Source of the DNA: Marinobacter zhanjiangensis
GTDB lineage: Bacteria > Pseudomonadota > Gammaproteobacteria > Pseudomonadales > Oleiphilaceae
NCBI RefSeq assembly: GCF_014651935.1
Contig: NZ_BMXV01000005.1
Location: 62,001 to 126,000, forward strand
Length of the DNA stretch: 64,000 nt
Direction: 5' to 3'
Shown here: one piece after another, positions 1 through 8,296 of the stretch
How positions within the stretch are numbered: the stretch's first letter is position 1
Layout of the letters: each line of letters starts with the position of its first letter
Notes under the pieces: model-generated
What the model was told of the DNA's origin: nothing
Seen by the model: the letters and a program-made list of their open reading frames with translations, nothing else
Databases searched by the model: none
Made by a program: the position numbers and the translations under genes

Positions 1-1
1 T

Positions 2-1021
2 GCCATTCTCGGCACCCTGTTCGGTGTGGCGGTTTCCATTGGTCTGGGCACTCAGCAGATCAATGCCGGTCTGTCGGAGCTGCTGGGGGTGCCGGACTCC
101 GTTACCACCAAGGTCATCATTATTGTTGTGCTGACCACGGTGGCGGTCTGCTCCATTGTTGCCGGCCTGGACAAGGGCATAAAGATGCTGTCCAACGTCA
201 ACATCGGAATGGCCGTGGGCCTGATGCTTTTCGTGCTGTTCACCGGTTCCACGGTGTTTCTGTTGCGGGCGGTGGTAGAGACGTTCGGCCTGTATATCAC
301 GAACATCCTGCCCATGGCTTTCTGGAACGATGCGCTGGCGGAATATGCCAATGAAGGCCAGGGTGAGTGGGGCTGGCAGGGTGGCTGGACGGTCTTCTAC
401 TGGGCCTGGACGGTAACCTGGTCACCCTTTATCGGCATTTTCGTGGCGCGTATCTCCCGGGGGCGTACGATTCGTGAGTTTGTCCTGGGGGTGCTGTTTG
501 CCCCGTCCATCTTCACGCTGATCTGGTTTGCCATTTTCGGCTGGTCGGCCATGGAAATCGACGGTATCGGTGCCGAGGCCCGGGCTGCGCTTGGTGCTCA
601 GGCCGGGTCCCTGGCTGCGGCGGTGGAGGAGAGCATTCCTCTGGCCATGTTCGCCTTCTTCGAGAACTTCCCGGCATCAACCCTGATTCAGGGGCTGGCC
701 GTGGTGATCGTGGCAATTTTCTTCGCCACCTCGTCGGACTCGGCATCGCTGGTGGTGGATATGCTCTGTACCGGCACCGCTGAACCGGGGCCCTGGCACC
801 AGCGGGTGTTCTGGGGTGTATCGGAGGGTGCCCTGGCGGCGATGCTGGTCGTGCTGGCCGGAGAAGCCGGGTTGACGGCGCTGCAGCAGGTTATCACCGT
901 GGTTGGCCTGCCCATGTTTATCCTGGTGTTTGCCATGATGTTCGCGCTGCTTCGAGGACTGTCGAAGGAACACCTCTCCGACACCAAAGTGGGGGCGCCG
1001 CCAAAAACCGAGGAGCTGTAG
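2..1021 (+). CDS. BCCT family osmolyte transporter, 5' end outside window
   Basis: The frame is open from the window edge to TAG at 1019-1021, about 339 residues, so the N-terminal part of a protein that usually exceeds 500 residues is missing. It is a secondary transporter of the betaine/choline/carnitine family, which imports quaternary ammonium compounds with a cation gradient. Visible signatures are GLGTQQINAGL near the start, the aromatic helix WTVFYWAWTVTWSPF, and the adjoining ARISRGRTIREF loop that is diagnostic for BCCT. Several further hydrophobic helices follow and the tail is short and polar. The substrate cannot be assigned from this fragment. It converges with the minus-strand nuclease gene, with only 3 bp between the two stop codons. 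An osmoprotection role is inferred from the family. Confidence 0.93.
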   Translation, partial: AILGTLFGVAVSIGLGTQQINAGLSELLGVPDSVTTKVIIIVVLTTVAVCSIVAGLDKGIKMLSNVNIGMAVGLMLFVLFTGSTVFLLRAVVETFGLYITNILPMAFWNDALAEYANEGQGEWGWQGGWTVFYWAWTVTWSPFIGIFVARISRGRTIREFVLGVLFAPSIFTLIWFAIFGWSAMEIDGIGAEARAALGAQAGSLAAAVEESIPLAMFAFFENFPASTLIQGLAVVIVAIFFATSSDSASLVVDMLCTGTAEPGPWHQRVFWGVSEGALAAMLVVLAGEAGLTALQQVITVVGLPMFILVFAMMFALLRGLSKEHLSDTKVGAPPKTEEL

Positions 1022-1024
1022 GAC

Positions 1025-2386
1025 TCAGATCTCTACTTCGTCGTACAGCTCTGGCACTTTGGTGTTCCAGCCCAGGCGTTCGCGGATGTGTTTGCGCATC
1101 TCATCCGCCGCCACCAGCTCGCCATGGGTGATATAGACATGGTCCGGGGTCAGTTGGCCCTGCTCCAGCCAGGTGAGGATTTCCTCGTAGTCGCCGTGGG
1201 CGGAGAGGGAATCCAGGTTGTGGATCTCTGCCTTCACCGGCCAGTACTCGCCGTGAATCTTCACTGACTCGACGCCGTTTACCATGGCATCCCCCCGTGT
1301 GCCGGGGGCCTGGAAACCGGCGAAAATGATGCTGTTGCGGGGGTTGGGCAGCAGCATCTTCAGGTGGTGCAGCACCCGTCCGCCACTGGCCATGCCGCTG
1401 GCGGAGATGATAACGGCGGGAAACTTTTTGGTGGTCAGCTCGATGGACTGCTCCACGGTGCGCACGAATCTGGTGTTCTCGTCGATCAGCCCGCACTGGG
1501 CCTGGCTCAGTCGGTGTTCCTTGTGGTGGCGGCTGAAGATCTCGGTAGCCCGGATGGCCATGGGGCTGTTCAGGTAAACGGGTAGCTTCGGAATCCGGTT
1601 CTCGGCCATAAGCTTGTGCACCAGGTACAGAAGCATCTGGGCGCGCCCTACTGCAAATGCTGGCATCAGCACCACGCCGCCACGGGCGGCGGTTTTGCCG
1701 ATTATCTCGGCCAGCACCTGCTCCGGGTCTGTTTCGCCGTGGCGCCGATTGCCATAGGTGCTTTCACACACCAGGGCATCAGCCTTGCCGATGGGCTCGG
1801 GCCGACGCATGATGACATCGTCCTGGCGACCCACATCGCCGCTGAAGACCACGGTCCGGTCACTGGTAGTATCAGTGACATGCACACAGGAAGAACCCAG
1901 AATATGGCCGGCCGGTGTGAATTCGACCCTGAACCCGGGTACCGGTTCGAAGGGTTCATGGTAGTGCAGTGACTCGAAATGCTTCAGGGCCTCGTAGGCG
2001 TCTTTCTCGGTGAACAGGGGTTCTGGTTTATCGTGCTTGGAGAACTTCTTGCGGTAGGCGTAACGGGCGTCTTCTTCCTGCAGGAAGCCGGCGTCGGGTA
2101 GCAGCACCTTGCACAACTCGTGGGTGGCTTTGGTGCAGTAGATTTTCCCCCGGAACCCGTTTTTGACCAGCGCCGGCAGGTAGCCGCTGTGGTCGATATG
2201 GGCATGGGTCAGCACTACCGCATCGATGGTGCGAGGCTCAACCGGAAACGGCGCCCAGTTCCGGCGTCGCAGGGACTTGACGCCCTGGTACATGCCGCAA
2301 TCCACCAGCAGCCGGTGTTTGTCATTGCTGAGCAGGTGCCGTGATCCGGTCACCGTGCCAACACCACCCAGAAAGCGAAGTTTCAT
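1025..2386 (-). CDS. MBL-fold / beta-CASP RNA-processing nuclease
   Basis: A 453-residue metallo-beta-lactamase-fold protein of the beta-CASP type (CPSF-like, with an RNA-specificity motif at the C-terminus). Seen: HAHIDH at residues 61-66 (zinc ligands), SGDVGRQDD, the CESTYGNRRH segment that opens the beta-CASP domain, SASGMASGGRVLHHL, and the terminal LSAHGDYEEI motif. Family members are zinc-dependent RNA endo- or exonucleases acting in the cytoplasm. An ATG 96 bp upstream would add a non-conserved extension, so I chose the ATG at 2386, where MKLRFLGG begins the fold directly. Length is normal. It stands alone between a BCCT gene and azlC, with no clear operon partner. The substrate RNA is unknown. 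Confidence 0.9.
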   Translation of the reverse strand: MKLRFLGGVGTVTGSRHLLSNDKHRLLVDCGMYQGVKSLRRRNWAPFPVEPRTIDAVVLTHAHIDHSGYLPALVKNGFRGKIYCTKATHELCKVLLPDAGFLQEEDARYAYRKKFSKHDKPEPLFTEKDAYEALKHFESLHYHEPFEPVPGFRVEFTPAGHILGSSCVHVTDTTSDRTVVFSGDVGRQDDVIMRRPEPIGKADALVCESTYGNRRHGETDPEQVLAEIIGKTAARGGVVLMPAFAVGRAQMLLYLVHKLMAENRIPKLPVYLNSPMAIRATEIFSRHHKEHRLSQAQCGLIDENTRFVRTVEQSIELTTKKFPAVIISASGMASGGRVLHHLKMLLPNPRNSIIFAGFQAPGTRGDAMVNGVESVKIHGEYWPVKAEIHNLDSLSAHGDYEEILTWLEQGQLTPDHVYITHGELVAADEMRKHIRERLGWNTKVPELYDEVEI

Positions 2387-2554
2387 ATGCCAATCCCAGT
2401 GTCTGATTCTTTGATGACCACTATGGACCTGCAAGAAAGATTTTTCATTGATACCGCGCAGATAAAGACCCGACATCGGCATTATGGGTTGCCAGGCTGC
2501 GGCTTATACTTATATCCGGTGCCTGCCCCGGACGAAGTCTGCTAGATTCCCCGG

Positions 2555-3295
2555 ATGACCGACAATGTTTATTCCTATCGATTCCAGCCGACCCGGGTTC
2601 GCGCTGAATTTTTCCGGCTGCTTCCGATCTCGCTGTTTGTGGTGGCATTCGGCGCGGCGTTTGGTCTCGCCGCCGTACAGCAGGGGCTGGAGCCCTTGCA
2701 GGCCCTGCTGATGAGCACCGTGGTGTTTGCCGGCGCGTCCCAGTTTGCGGCGGTGGATATGTGGGGACCCCAGGTCTCGCTGGTGCCGATGATGGCCGTG
2801 GTGTTTGCCATCAACTCACGGCATCTGCTGATGGGGGCATCGCTGTATCCCATGTTGCGAGACATGTCTCCGGGGCGCCGTTATGCTCTGCTACTGTTGC
2901 TGACCGACGCCAACTGGGCGGTGTCTGCCCAGCAGTACCAGAGTGGGCGGCGGAACCTGGAAGTGATCCTTGGCGGTGGCCTTGCCCTGTGGCTGGCGTG
3001 GGTGCTGGGGACCAGTCTGGGCGTCTACTTCGGCGGACTGCTTCAGGATCCCCACAGCCTGGGCCTGGATATGGTGCTGGGCTGCTTTCTGCTGGCCATG
3101 GCCCTTGGCGGAAACAAGACCCCCAGAACCCTGGTGGCCTGGGTTGTTGCGGGGGTGGCCTCAATGATGGCCTGGTACTGGCTGCCGCCGAATACCCATG
3201 TGGTGGTGGGAGCCCTTGCTGGCGGTGCTATCGGTTTTTTCTGGCTGGAGCCGCGCAGGGTCGCTGAGCCAGAGCCCGAGGGAGACAGATCATGA
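2555..3295 (+). CDS. azlC: AzlC family branched-chain amino acid exporter, large subunit
   Basis: A 246-residue integral membrane protein with the AzlC start VVAFGAAFGLAAVQQGLEP, the helix AFAGASQFAAVDMWG (written here as VFAGASQFAAVDMWG in the sequence), and the INSRHLLMGASLYP motif. It pairs with the AzlD-type gene that follows with a 4-bp overlap (ATGA at 3292-3295), so the two are translationally coupled and probably form one exporter complex in the inner membrane. The family exports branched-chain amino acids and analogues; the actual substrate here is inferred. The upstream region to 2386 serves as the divergent promoter region with the beta-CASP nuclease. Length is typical. Confidence 0.9.
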   Translation: MTDNVYSYRFQPTRVRAEFFRLLPISLFVVAFGAAFGLAAVQQGLEPLQALLMSTVVFAGASQFAAVDMWGPQVSLVPMMAVVFAINSRHLLMGASLYPMLRDMSPGRRYALLLLLTDANWAVSAQQYQSGRRNLEVILGGGLALWLAWVLGTSLGVYFGGLLQDPHSLGLDMVLGCFLLAMALGGNKTPRTLVAWVVAGVASMMAWYWLPPNTHVVVGALAGGAIGFFWLEPRRVAEPEPEGDRS

Positions 3296-3606
3296 CCCTG
3301 GAAACCTCGACAACCGGCATTCTGATCATTATTGCCCTGATGGCGCTGGTGACTCTGGCCACCCGCTGGGGTGGCGTATTCATTATGTCGTTCGTGCGTA
3401 TCAACCCGCGCATCGAAAGCTTTATCAACACCATGGCCAGCTCGGTCCTGATTGCCATTATCGTACCCATGGCGTTCAGCGGGGATGCGGGCGCCATTGC
3501 TGCCCTCGCCACCACCACCGTGATCATGCTGGCGACCAGGCGGGTATTGCCGGCGATTGGTGCCGGTATCGCGGCGGCAGCGCTGATACGGTTCCTAGTG
3601 GGCTAG
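3292..3606 (+). CDS. azlD: AzlD domain exporter, small subunit
   Basis: A 104-residue membrane protein with three to four hydrophobic segments and the AzlD-type opening TLATRWGGVFIMSF, overlapping azlC by 4 bp. It is the small partner of the branched-chain amino acid exporter. The oddity is its 3' end: the stop codon TAG at 3604-3606 is part of the CTAG that opens the inverted-repeat element at 3603-3871. The last codons GTG GGC TAG therefore abut or belong to the element, and the original C-terminus may have been altered when the element inserted. The body of the protein looks intact and full length for the family. Confidence 0.88.
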   Translation: MTLETSTTGILIIIALMALVTLATRWGGVFIMSFVRINPRIESFINTMASSVLIAIIVPMAFSGDAGAIAALATTTVIMLATRRVLPAIGAGIAAAALIRFLVG

Positions 3607-3871
3607 TGTGCCGTGCGGTCAATTCGCTGATCTACTGAGCCCCTGAGGGCCTTGAAAGCAAGGCGCGGTGGCGAAGGTTTGGTGGTTCCAAATCGAGGCA
3701 GCGCAACGCGGCTATCAAGGCCCTCAGGGGCTCCCGAAGGGCGCGACGCTGGGACTTCTGGCCGGTGTTGCCAGCCCTTGATGTGGAACCACCACACCGG
3801 CGGACTGGCGCCTTGGCCAGAAGCCCCAGCGTCACGCAGTAGGTCAGCGAATTGACCGCACGGCACACTAG
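3603..3871. repeat. 269-bp MITE-like inverted-repeat element with CTAG ends
   Basis: The terminal 28 bp at 3603-3630 (beginning CTAGTGTGCCGTGCGGTCAA) are the exact reverse complement of 3844-3871, and weaker pairing continues inward. Two internal inverted repeats follow: GCCCCTGAGGGCCTTGA against TCAAGGCCCTCAGGGGC, and GACGCTGGGACTTCTGGCC against GGCCAGAAGCCCCAGCGTC. There is no credible transposase frame inside. Near-copies of one end occur at 17555-17582 and, more decayed, at 29531-29570, so this is a dispersed family. The CTAG ends fit a YTAR-type 4-bp target duplication as known from IS5-family elements; that link is inference. Confidence 0.85.
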
Positions 3872-3886
3872 GAGTCGCCCTGGCGG

Positions 3887-4453
3887 TTACTGGCGCATGG
3901 TTTTCAGGGCGGTGGCCCATTTCTTCATTTCGTCCAGCATGGATGACGCCGAATCGGTGTGAAGGTCCAGCGCCTGGAACTGTTTCTCTTCGTCGAAATG
4001 ATCCCATGGCATCTGCACCATGACGCCTTCCACCATTGGCATCATGCGCACGGTGGTCACCAGCTGCTTGGCGATCTGGGCAGAGCGGATGCCCCCGGAC
4101 GCACCGCCATAGCTGACGAAGCCGCAGGGCTTGTAGTTCCACTCCTTGTAAAGGAAATCAACAGCGTTAAAGAAGGAGGGCGGCGGGCAGTAGTTGTACT
4201 CCGGAATCACGAACACGTAGGCGTCGGCTTCAGCCACGGTCTCTGACCATTTTACAGTGTGTTCGTTTTCATATTTCTGCATGGCCGGATGATTGGGTTC
4301 GTCGAACACCGGCAGGTTGAAGTCTGCCACGTCCACCAGGGTGCTCTCGAACTTACCCTGTTTGTTGGCGAATTCATTGAACCAGCGGCCGACGGATGGG
4401 CCAACCCGTCCTGGACGGGTACTGCAGATGATGGTCTGGAGCTTGAGTGACAT
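3887..4453 (-). CDS. NADPH-dependent FMN reductase family protein
   Basis: A 188-residue flavodoxin-like reductase. Seen: the phosphate-binding start TIICSTRPGRVGPSVG, the PEYNYCPPPSFFNAVDFLY segment (family PEYN motif) and the following SYGGASGGIRSAQ stretch. Such proteins bind FMN and reduce flavins, quinones, azo compounds or chromate with NAD(P)H in the cytosol. The physiological substrate cannot be read from sequence. An ATG six codons upstream is possible, but MSLKLQTIICS fits the family start better. The gene stands alone, 16 bp beyond the inverted-repeat element on its 3' side, so transcription may read into that element's hairpins. Confidence 0.9.
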   Translation of the reverse strand: MSLKLQTIICSTRPGRVGPSVGRWFNEFANKQGKFESTLVDVADFNLPVFDEPNHPAMQKYENEHTVKWSETVAEADAYVFVIPEYNYCPPPSFFNAVDFLYKEWNYKPCGFVSYGGASGGIRSAQIAKQLVTTVRMMPMVEGVMVQMPWDHFDEEKQFQALDLHTDSASSMLDEMKKWATALKTMRQ

Positions 4454-4625
4454 GGTCTGTGCTTCCTTCACCGAATGGCTGTTGAATGTCGCTCCGGATA
4501 ACGGAGTCGATCAAGTCATACCAAGATAGTCACACCGGTCGCCAAGTGATAACGGATAAATCCGCCCGATTCGTTCAACTGGATTGAACTTCCGAGCTCT
4601 TTCATACGGCTTTCACTGGAGCGGC

Positions 4626-5651
4626 TCAGTCGTAGCTTTCAGTTTCCAGCCGGAACCCCCTTGGGTGGAGGTGCCCGGCCACCGACTCCAGCATGCCTGA
4701 GTGACCACAGGCGTAGGCCAGGGTGTCCCGGGGCTCCAGCCCATGATGGGTGAGAACCTCCTCCACCAGGGTGTCGACACGACCGGTAACGCCCGTCCAG
4801 CCCTGGTTGCGGGCCTCGTCCGGGCGGCTGACTGTGGGCAGGTAGGTCAGAAGGTCAGGGTGGGCCGCCGCCAGCGCCTCCAGTTCCTGCCGATAGCCGA
4901 ACTCGTCCTGATAGCTGGCTCCCTGCATGAGCACCATCCGGTGTGCCCGCTGCCCACGGTGAAGACAGTCCCGCAGAATACTGATGAACGGGTTGATGCC
5001 GGTGACCGTGGCGATCATCAGATGGTTTGGCATCCGGCCATCAAACCGCAGGCCGCCTTTGGGTGGGCCGAGGGTGAGGGTGTCTCCCACCTGCAGCCGT
5101 CGTAACTGCTCGGACATCTGTCCGCCAGGGGCGAGTTCCACGAAGAACTCGAGGAACGCCTCGTGGGGAGCGGACACAATCGAGTAGGAGCGCCGAATGT
5201 CCCCGAGGCCCAGCTTGACTGACTGGCCCGGTGAGAACTCGAAATCCCCTGGCCGGGCAACCCGGAACACGATCAGGTCCGGCGTTACGTCGCGGCGTTC
5301 GATCACCAGTGCCGCGTCAGCTGTCGCTGCGGCATGGGGGGTGTCCGTTACCGAATCCGGAGACTCCGAACCGGAGGCGGACGGGCCGGGCTCCGCCGCT
5401 GCCGCGGCCTCACCTGGTTGCCGGGGCGCGGTTGGTTGTTGCCCTTGTGATGCGGGCATGTGTCCGTCGTGCTGCTGCAACCACGCCAGCAAACGCCATG
5501 CTTGCCCCGACTTGCGCTGACCGATAGCCTGCAGGGTCGAGCGCAGGTTGTCATCGCCGCAGGCGACCTGGCGCTGGCTCACATCATCCAGCTCCACCAG
5601 CGCCTGCCTGGCGACCTGCCGCCCCCGGGAAAGGTCCGTTTCGGTAGCCAT
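4626..5651 (-). CDS. FAD/NAD(P)H ferredoxin reductase-like protein, third gene of the encapsulin operon
   Basis: A 341-residue oxidoreductase. Residues 1-65 form a helical segment I do not recognise, residues 66-110 a low-complexity Gln/Pro/Ala/Gly/Ser linker, and the remainder is a ferredoxin-NADP reductase module. In that module RRSYSIVSAP is the FAD-binding RxYS motif, GDTLTLGPPKGG and MIATVTGINPFISILRD form the NAD(P)H-binding start, and LAYACGHSGMLE is the typical late motif. It lies 7 bp downstream of the encapsulin gene in the same direction, so it is almost certainly co-transcribed. A plausible job is reducing flavin or ferric iron to release iron from the compartment, by analogy with flavin reductases reported with other encapsulins; this is inference. 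It lacks a recognisable C-terminal cargo peptide, so whether it is packaged is unknown. Confidence 0.87.
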   Translation of the reverse strand: MATETDLSRGRQVARQALVELDDVSQRQVACGDDNLRSTLQAIGQRKSGQAWRLLAWLQQHDGHMPASQGQQPTAPRQPGEAAAAAEPGPSASGSESPDSVTDTPHAAATADAALVIERRDVTPDLIVFRVARPGDFEFSPGQSVKLGLGDIRRSYSIVSAPHEAFLEFFVELAPGGQMSEQLRRLQVGDTLTLGPPKGGLRFDGRMPNHLMIATVTGINPFISILRDCLHRGQRAHRMVLMQGASYQDEFGYRQELEALAAAHPDLLTYLPTVSRPDEARNQGWTGVTGRVDTLVEEVLTHHGLEPRDTLAYACGHSGMLESVAGHLHPRGFRLETESYD

Positions 5652-5658
5652 GACGGGC

Positions 5659-6465
5659 CTACTTCTTCCGGGTCAGGGTGCAGATGGCCCCGGGCTCCTC
5701 CACCTGTAGCGCCAGGCTCTCACTGACAAACATCTGGTGATGGATGCCGTCGTTGGAAGAATACCCGGTCATCAGGTCCTGTCCGACGATAATGCGGCCG
5801 ACACGCGGGTCCAGGAGTACGGCACCTTCGATTTCCGCCTTGAAAACACCGACTTCACACAGGCGCTTGAGATGCTCGAGTTGCAGCATGTCGGTGCCTT
5901 CGTAGCGGCGGAACAACAGGTTGTACCAGGTGGGTGACAGGACAAGCGCGTAGGGTCCGTGAAAGCCCTTGTCGTCCAGGTGATTGACCGCCGAGAGCAC
6001 GTTCTCCAGGGCCTGTTCGATCTTGCTCCAGTCCTCGCACTTGACCTCGTTGCGGCCCTTCGCCGTCAGCAGGCCTTCCAGTCCGAAATCCGGCTGGCCG
6101 TAGTAGATGAACTCTTCCTCACGGCGGGCGACGGCTTCGGCAGCGTCTTCCACGGAACGCAGATCCAGGGGCTGGCCCATGGACTCGTAACCTTCAATAC
6201 GGCGCACGCTCAGGCCAAAGCTCTTGCGCAGCATGGGGATGGCGCTGGCGCGGCTGAGCACGGCGCCGGCTTCATCCGCGGCCGGCTGACGGCAGTAACC
6301 TTCCTCGCCCACTTCAATGGCGGTCAGGCCGACACCATAGGGGCCGTCGACTTCCAGAAAGCGACGGCCGGTGAGGACTTCCCGTGCCGAACTGACAGCG
6401 GCTTCATCTATCCTCTCCCAGATGTCCTTGGAAAAAGAGGCGTTTTCACGATTAAGATAGTTCAT
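5659..6465 (-). CDS. Encapsulin shell protein (family 1)
   Basis: A 268-residue shell protein of the linocin M18/encapsulin family with the HK97 capsid fold. Seen: the N-terminal DIWERIDEAAVSSAREVL helix, GRRFLEVDGPYGVGLTA, the central YGQPDFGLEGLLTA segment, ALVLSPTWYNLLFRRYEGT, and the C-terminal FVSESLALQVEEPGAICTL that matches the family consensus closely. Monomers of this length normally assemble into a small (T=1) icosahedral compartment; that size is a family expectation. It follows the encapsulated-ferritin gene by 5 bp, and the last codons of that gene (GGTGAG) sit where the ribosome binding site is needed, which suggests coupled translation. Confidence 0.96.
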   Translation of the reverse strand: MNYLNRENASFSKDIWERIDEAAVSSAREVLTGRRFLEVDGPYGVGLTAIEVGEEGYCRQPAADEAGAVLSRASAIPMLRKSFGLSVRRIEGYESMGQPLDLRSVEDAAEAVARREEEFIYYGQPDFGLEGLLTAKGRNEVKCEDWSKIEQALENVLSAVNHLDDKGFHGPYALVLSPTWYNLLFRRYEGTDMLQLEHLKRLCEVGVFKAEIEGAVLLDPRVGRIIVGQDLMTGYSSNDGIHHQMFVSESLALQVEEPGAICTLTRKK

Positions 6466-6470
6466 GGCGT

Positions 6471-6854
6471 TTACTCACCCTTCATGGAACCGATGGTGAA
6501 TTTGTTCAGCGATCTGGCGGGGCTGTCTTCACCGGCGCCGCTGAGATTCGCGTCGTCTTCCTCTGCCTCCAGAATGGGCTTTTTGGTGTAGAGGTAGATA
6601 TCCATCTGTTCGGCAAAATCCGGATGATTGCGCCGCAGCCATTCCAACACCATGCAGGCGTGTTCGATTTCCTCCCGCATGTTGTGGAGCAGCAGGCCCT
6701 TGAGCTCCTCATCCTCGGTTGCATCTGCACGCTGTTGATACCAGTCCACGGCTTCCAGTTCTTCCTGTACGGAAACCAGGGCGCGATGCATGTCCCGGGT
6801 CTTGTCGGTCAGTTGCTCAATAGGCTCATGGTAACCGTCGCTTGCTCCTGCCAT
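6471..6854 (-). CDS. Encapsulated ferritin (EncFtn) with C-terminal cargo peptide
   Basis: A 127-residue ferritin-like ferroxidase. The stretch SVQEELEAVDWYQQRADAT and the later NMREEIEHACMVLEWL place E32, Y39, E62 and H65 exactly where the Rhodospirillum rubrum EncFtn has its iron ligands and active-site tyrosine. A flexible tail from about residue 97 ends in LNKFTIGSMKGE, a classic encapsulation signal that docks cargo on the inner shell wall. The protein oxidises Fe(II) so that iron can be mineralised inside the compartment. It is the first gene of the operon, with GGAGAG placed 6 bp before the ATG. Length and architecture are normal. Confidence 0.96.
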   Translation of the reverse strand: MAGASDGYHEPIEQLTDKTRDMHRALVSVQEELEAVDWYQQRADATEDEELKGLLLHNMREEIEHACMVLEWLRRNHPDFAEQMDIYLYTKKPILEAEEDDANLSGAGEDSPARSLNKFTIGSMKGE

Positions 6855-6914
6855 GTGGCTCTCCGCAATGGGTGTATGGTGAGTTCAGGGTCGAACGGTG
6901 TTGCGTATACTTCA

Positions 6915-6934
6915 AGAGCTTATGACGAAGCTCT
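6915..6934. promoter_or_regulatory. Inverted repeat upstream of the encapsulin operon
   Basis: AGAGCTT at 6915-6921 pairs perfectly with AAGCTCT at 6928-6934 around a 6-bp loop, about 60-80 bp upstream of the encapsulated-ferritin start and close to a TATACG that could serve as a -10 box on the minus strand. It may be an operator or just a small hairpin. No Fur-like sequence is evident here. The regulator is unknown. Confidence 0.3.
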
Positions 6935-7148
6935 GTAATTTCAAGGTATTTATGAGGAATTTTGCCGGACAGCAATGAAAACGATGGGCTGACTGCCAGC
7001 AGGCGGGCCCGTGCGAATCCACGAACTTGAACAGGTCGTCAGGCCGCTCGCGCGAGATGATCAGTGGGGCAGCGAAGTGACTTTCTGGCCTTTCGGAGCT
7101 GCATCCCTTACGTTATTCGCAGAGACCATCACCTGGAAGGAATGTGCA

Positions 7149-8267
7149 ATGCTGGATGCTGTGGAGGTTGCCGGGGCTCTGGAAGAGGGGTTGCAGGCGT
7201 GGCTTGTACCAGGCCTTTTGGCATTGTTTGCGGTGATAGCCACTTATATCACCTATCGTGTCACGCTGGCACTGGTCCGTCGTTTTTCGGAGCGTCGCAC
7301 CGTTCCCCGCCTGTTCCTGGATGCAGCAGCCAAGGCGTTGGGGGTGGTGACCAGCCTGTTGGTGCTGCAGGCGATGCTCAACGCGTCACCGGATGATCTG
7401 CCGCTTCTGCCGGCGGTGGAGCAGACAACCCTGTTGCTGCTGATTCTGGCCTTGACGTGGGCGGCGGTTCGCCTGACCTCTGTCATTGGCGAGGTCATCG
7501 TGTTGCTGAACCCCGTGCTGGAAGGGCAATGGAAACGGGCCCGCAAGGTGGAAACGCAGACCCGCTTCCTGGTCCGCTGCCTGAATGTTCTCATTGTTAT
7601 CGTGGGCATTGGTGCCGCGCTGATGACCTTCGAGTCGGTACAGAGGATCGGTGCCAGTCTGCTGGCGTCCGCGGGTGTTGGTGGCATCATCCTGGGTTTC
7701 GCGGCCCGGCCGGTACTCAGTAATCTGCTTGCGGGTATGCAGATTGCGCTCACCCAGCCGTTCCGCATTGATGATGTGCTGTACGTTCAGGATGAATGGT
7801 GCTGGGTTGAGGAAGTAACCGCGACCTACGTGGTGCTGAGAGTGTGGGACCTGCGCCGGCTTATCGTGCCCTTGCAGTGGTTTATCGAGCATCCTTTCCA
7901 GAACTGGTCCCGGAGTTCGTCGGAACTGCTTGTCCCGGTCTTTATCTGGGTGGATTACACCATGCCCATCGAACCACTGCGCCAGGAGTTTTCCCGCCTG
8001 TTGCATAACCTGCCGCAGTGGGATGGCATCCTGGCGACCGTTCAGGTCACCGATTCCAATGATCAGGCCGTGCAGGTTCGTTTCCTGATGAGTGCCCCGG
8101 ACTCCACCCAGAGCTGGGACCTGCGATGCGCCATCCGGGAAGGGCTGGTGACGTTTATCCAGCAGAATTATCCCTCTCAGCTGCCCCGCCTGCGCGCGCG
8201 CCTGATGGATACGTCTCCGGAGTTCGGAGACGACACGCCGGCAGAGGTAAAGCCGGAGGGCGGTTGA
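7149..8267 (+). CDS. MscS-type mechanosensitive ion channel
   Basis: A 372-residue small-conductance mechanosensitive channel relative. Five hydrophobic segments precede the pore helix, where ASAGVGGIILGFAARPVLSN and LLAGMQIALTQPFRIDDVL are the MscS pore and beta-domain motifs. The cytosolic part contains VEEVTATYVVLRVWDLRRL and PFQNWSR. The protein sits in the inner membrane and releases solutes on hypo-osmotic shock. Upstream in-frame starts exist, but the ATG at 7149 has GGAAGG about 7 bp before it and avoids a non-conserved leader. Its 3' region overlaps, on the opposite strand, the relic frame noted at 8297-8398. It is monocistronic as far as can be seen. Confidence 0.92.
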   Translation: MLDAVEVAGALEEGLQAWLVPGLLALFAVIATYITYRVTLALVRRFSERRTVPRLFLDAAAKALGVVTSLLVLQAMLNASPDDLPLLPAVEQTTLLLLILALTWAAVRLTSVIGEVIVLLNPVLEGQWKRARKVETQTRFLVRCLNVLIVIVGIGAALMTFESVQRIGASLLASAGVGGIILGFAARPVLSNLLAGMQIALTQPFRIDDVLYVQDEWCWVEEVTATYVVLRVWDLRRLIVPLQWFIEHPFQNWSRSSSELLVPVFIWVDYTMPIEPLRQEFSRLLHNLPQWDGILATVQVTDSNDQAVQVRFLMSAPDSTQSWDLRCAIREGLVTFIQQNYPSQLPRLRARLMDTSPEFGDDTPAEVKPEGG

Positions 8268-8296
8268 TAGCCGGGGCCGGTCTCTGCAGGGGGCGA

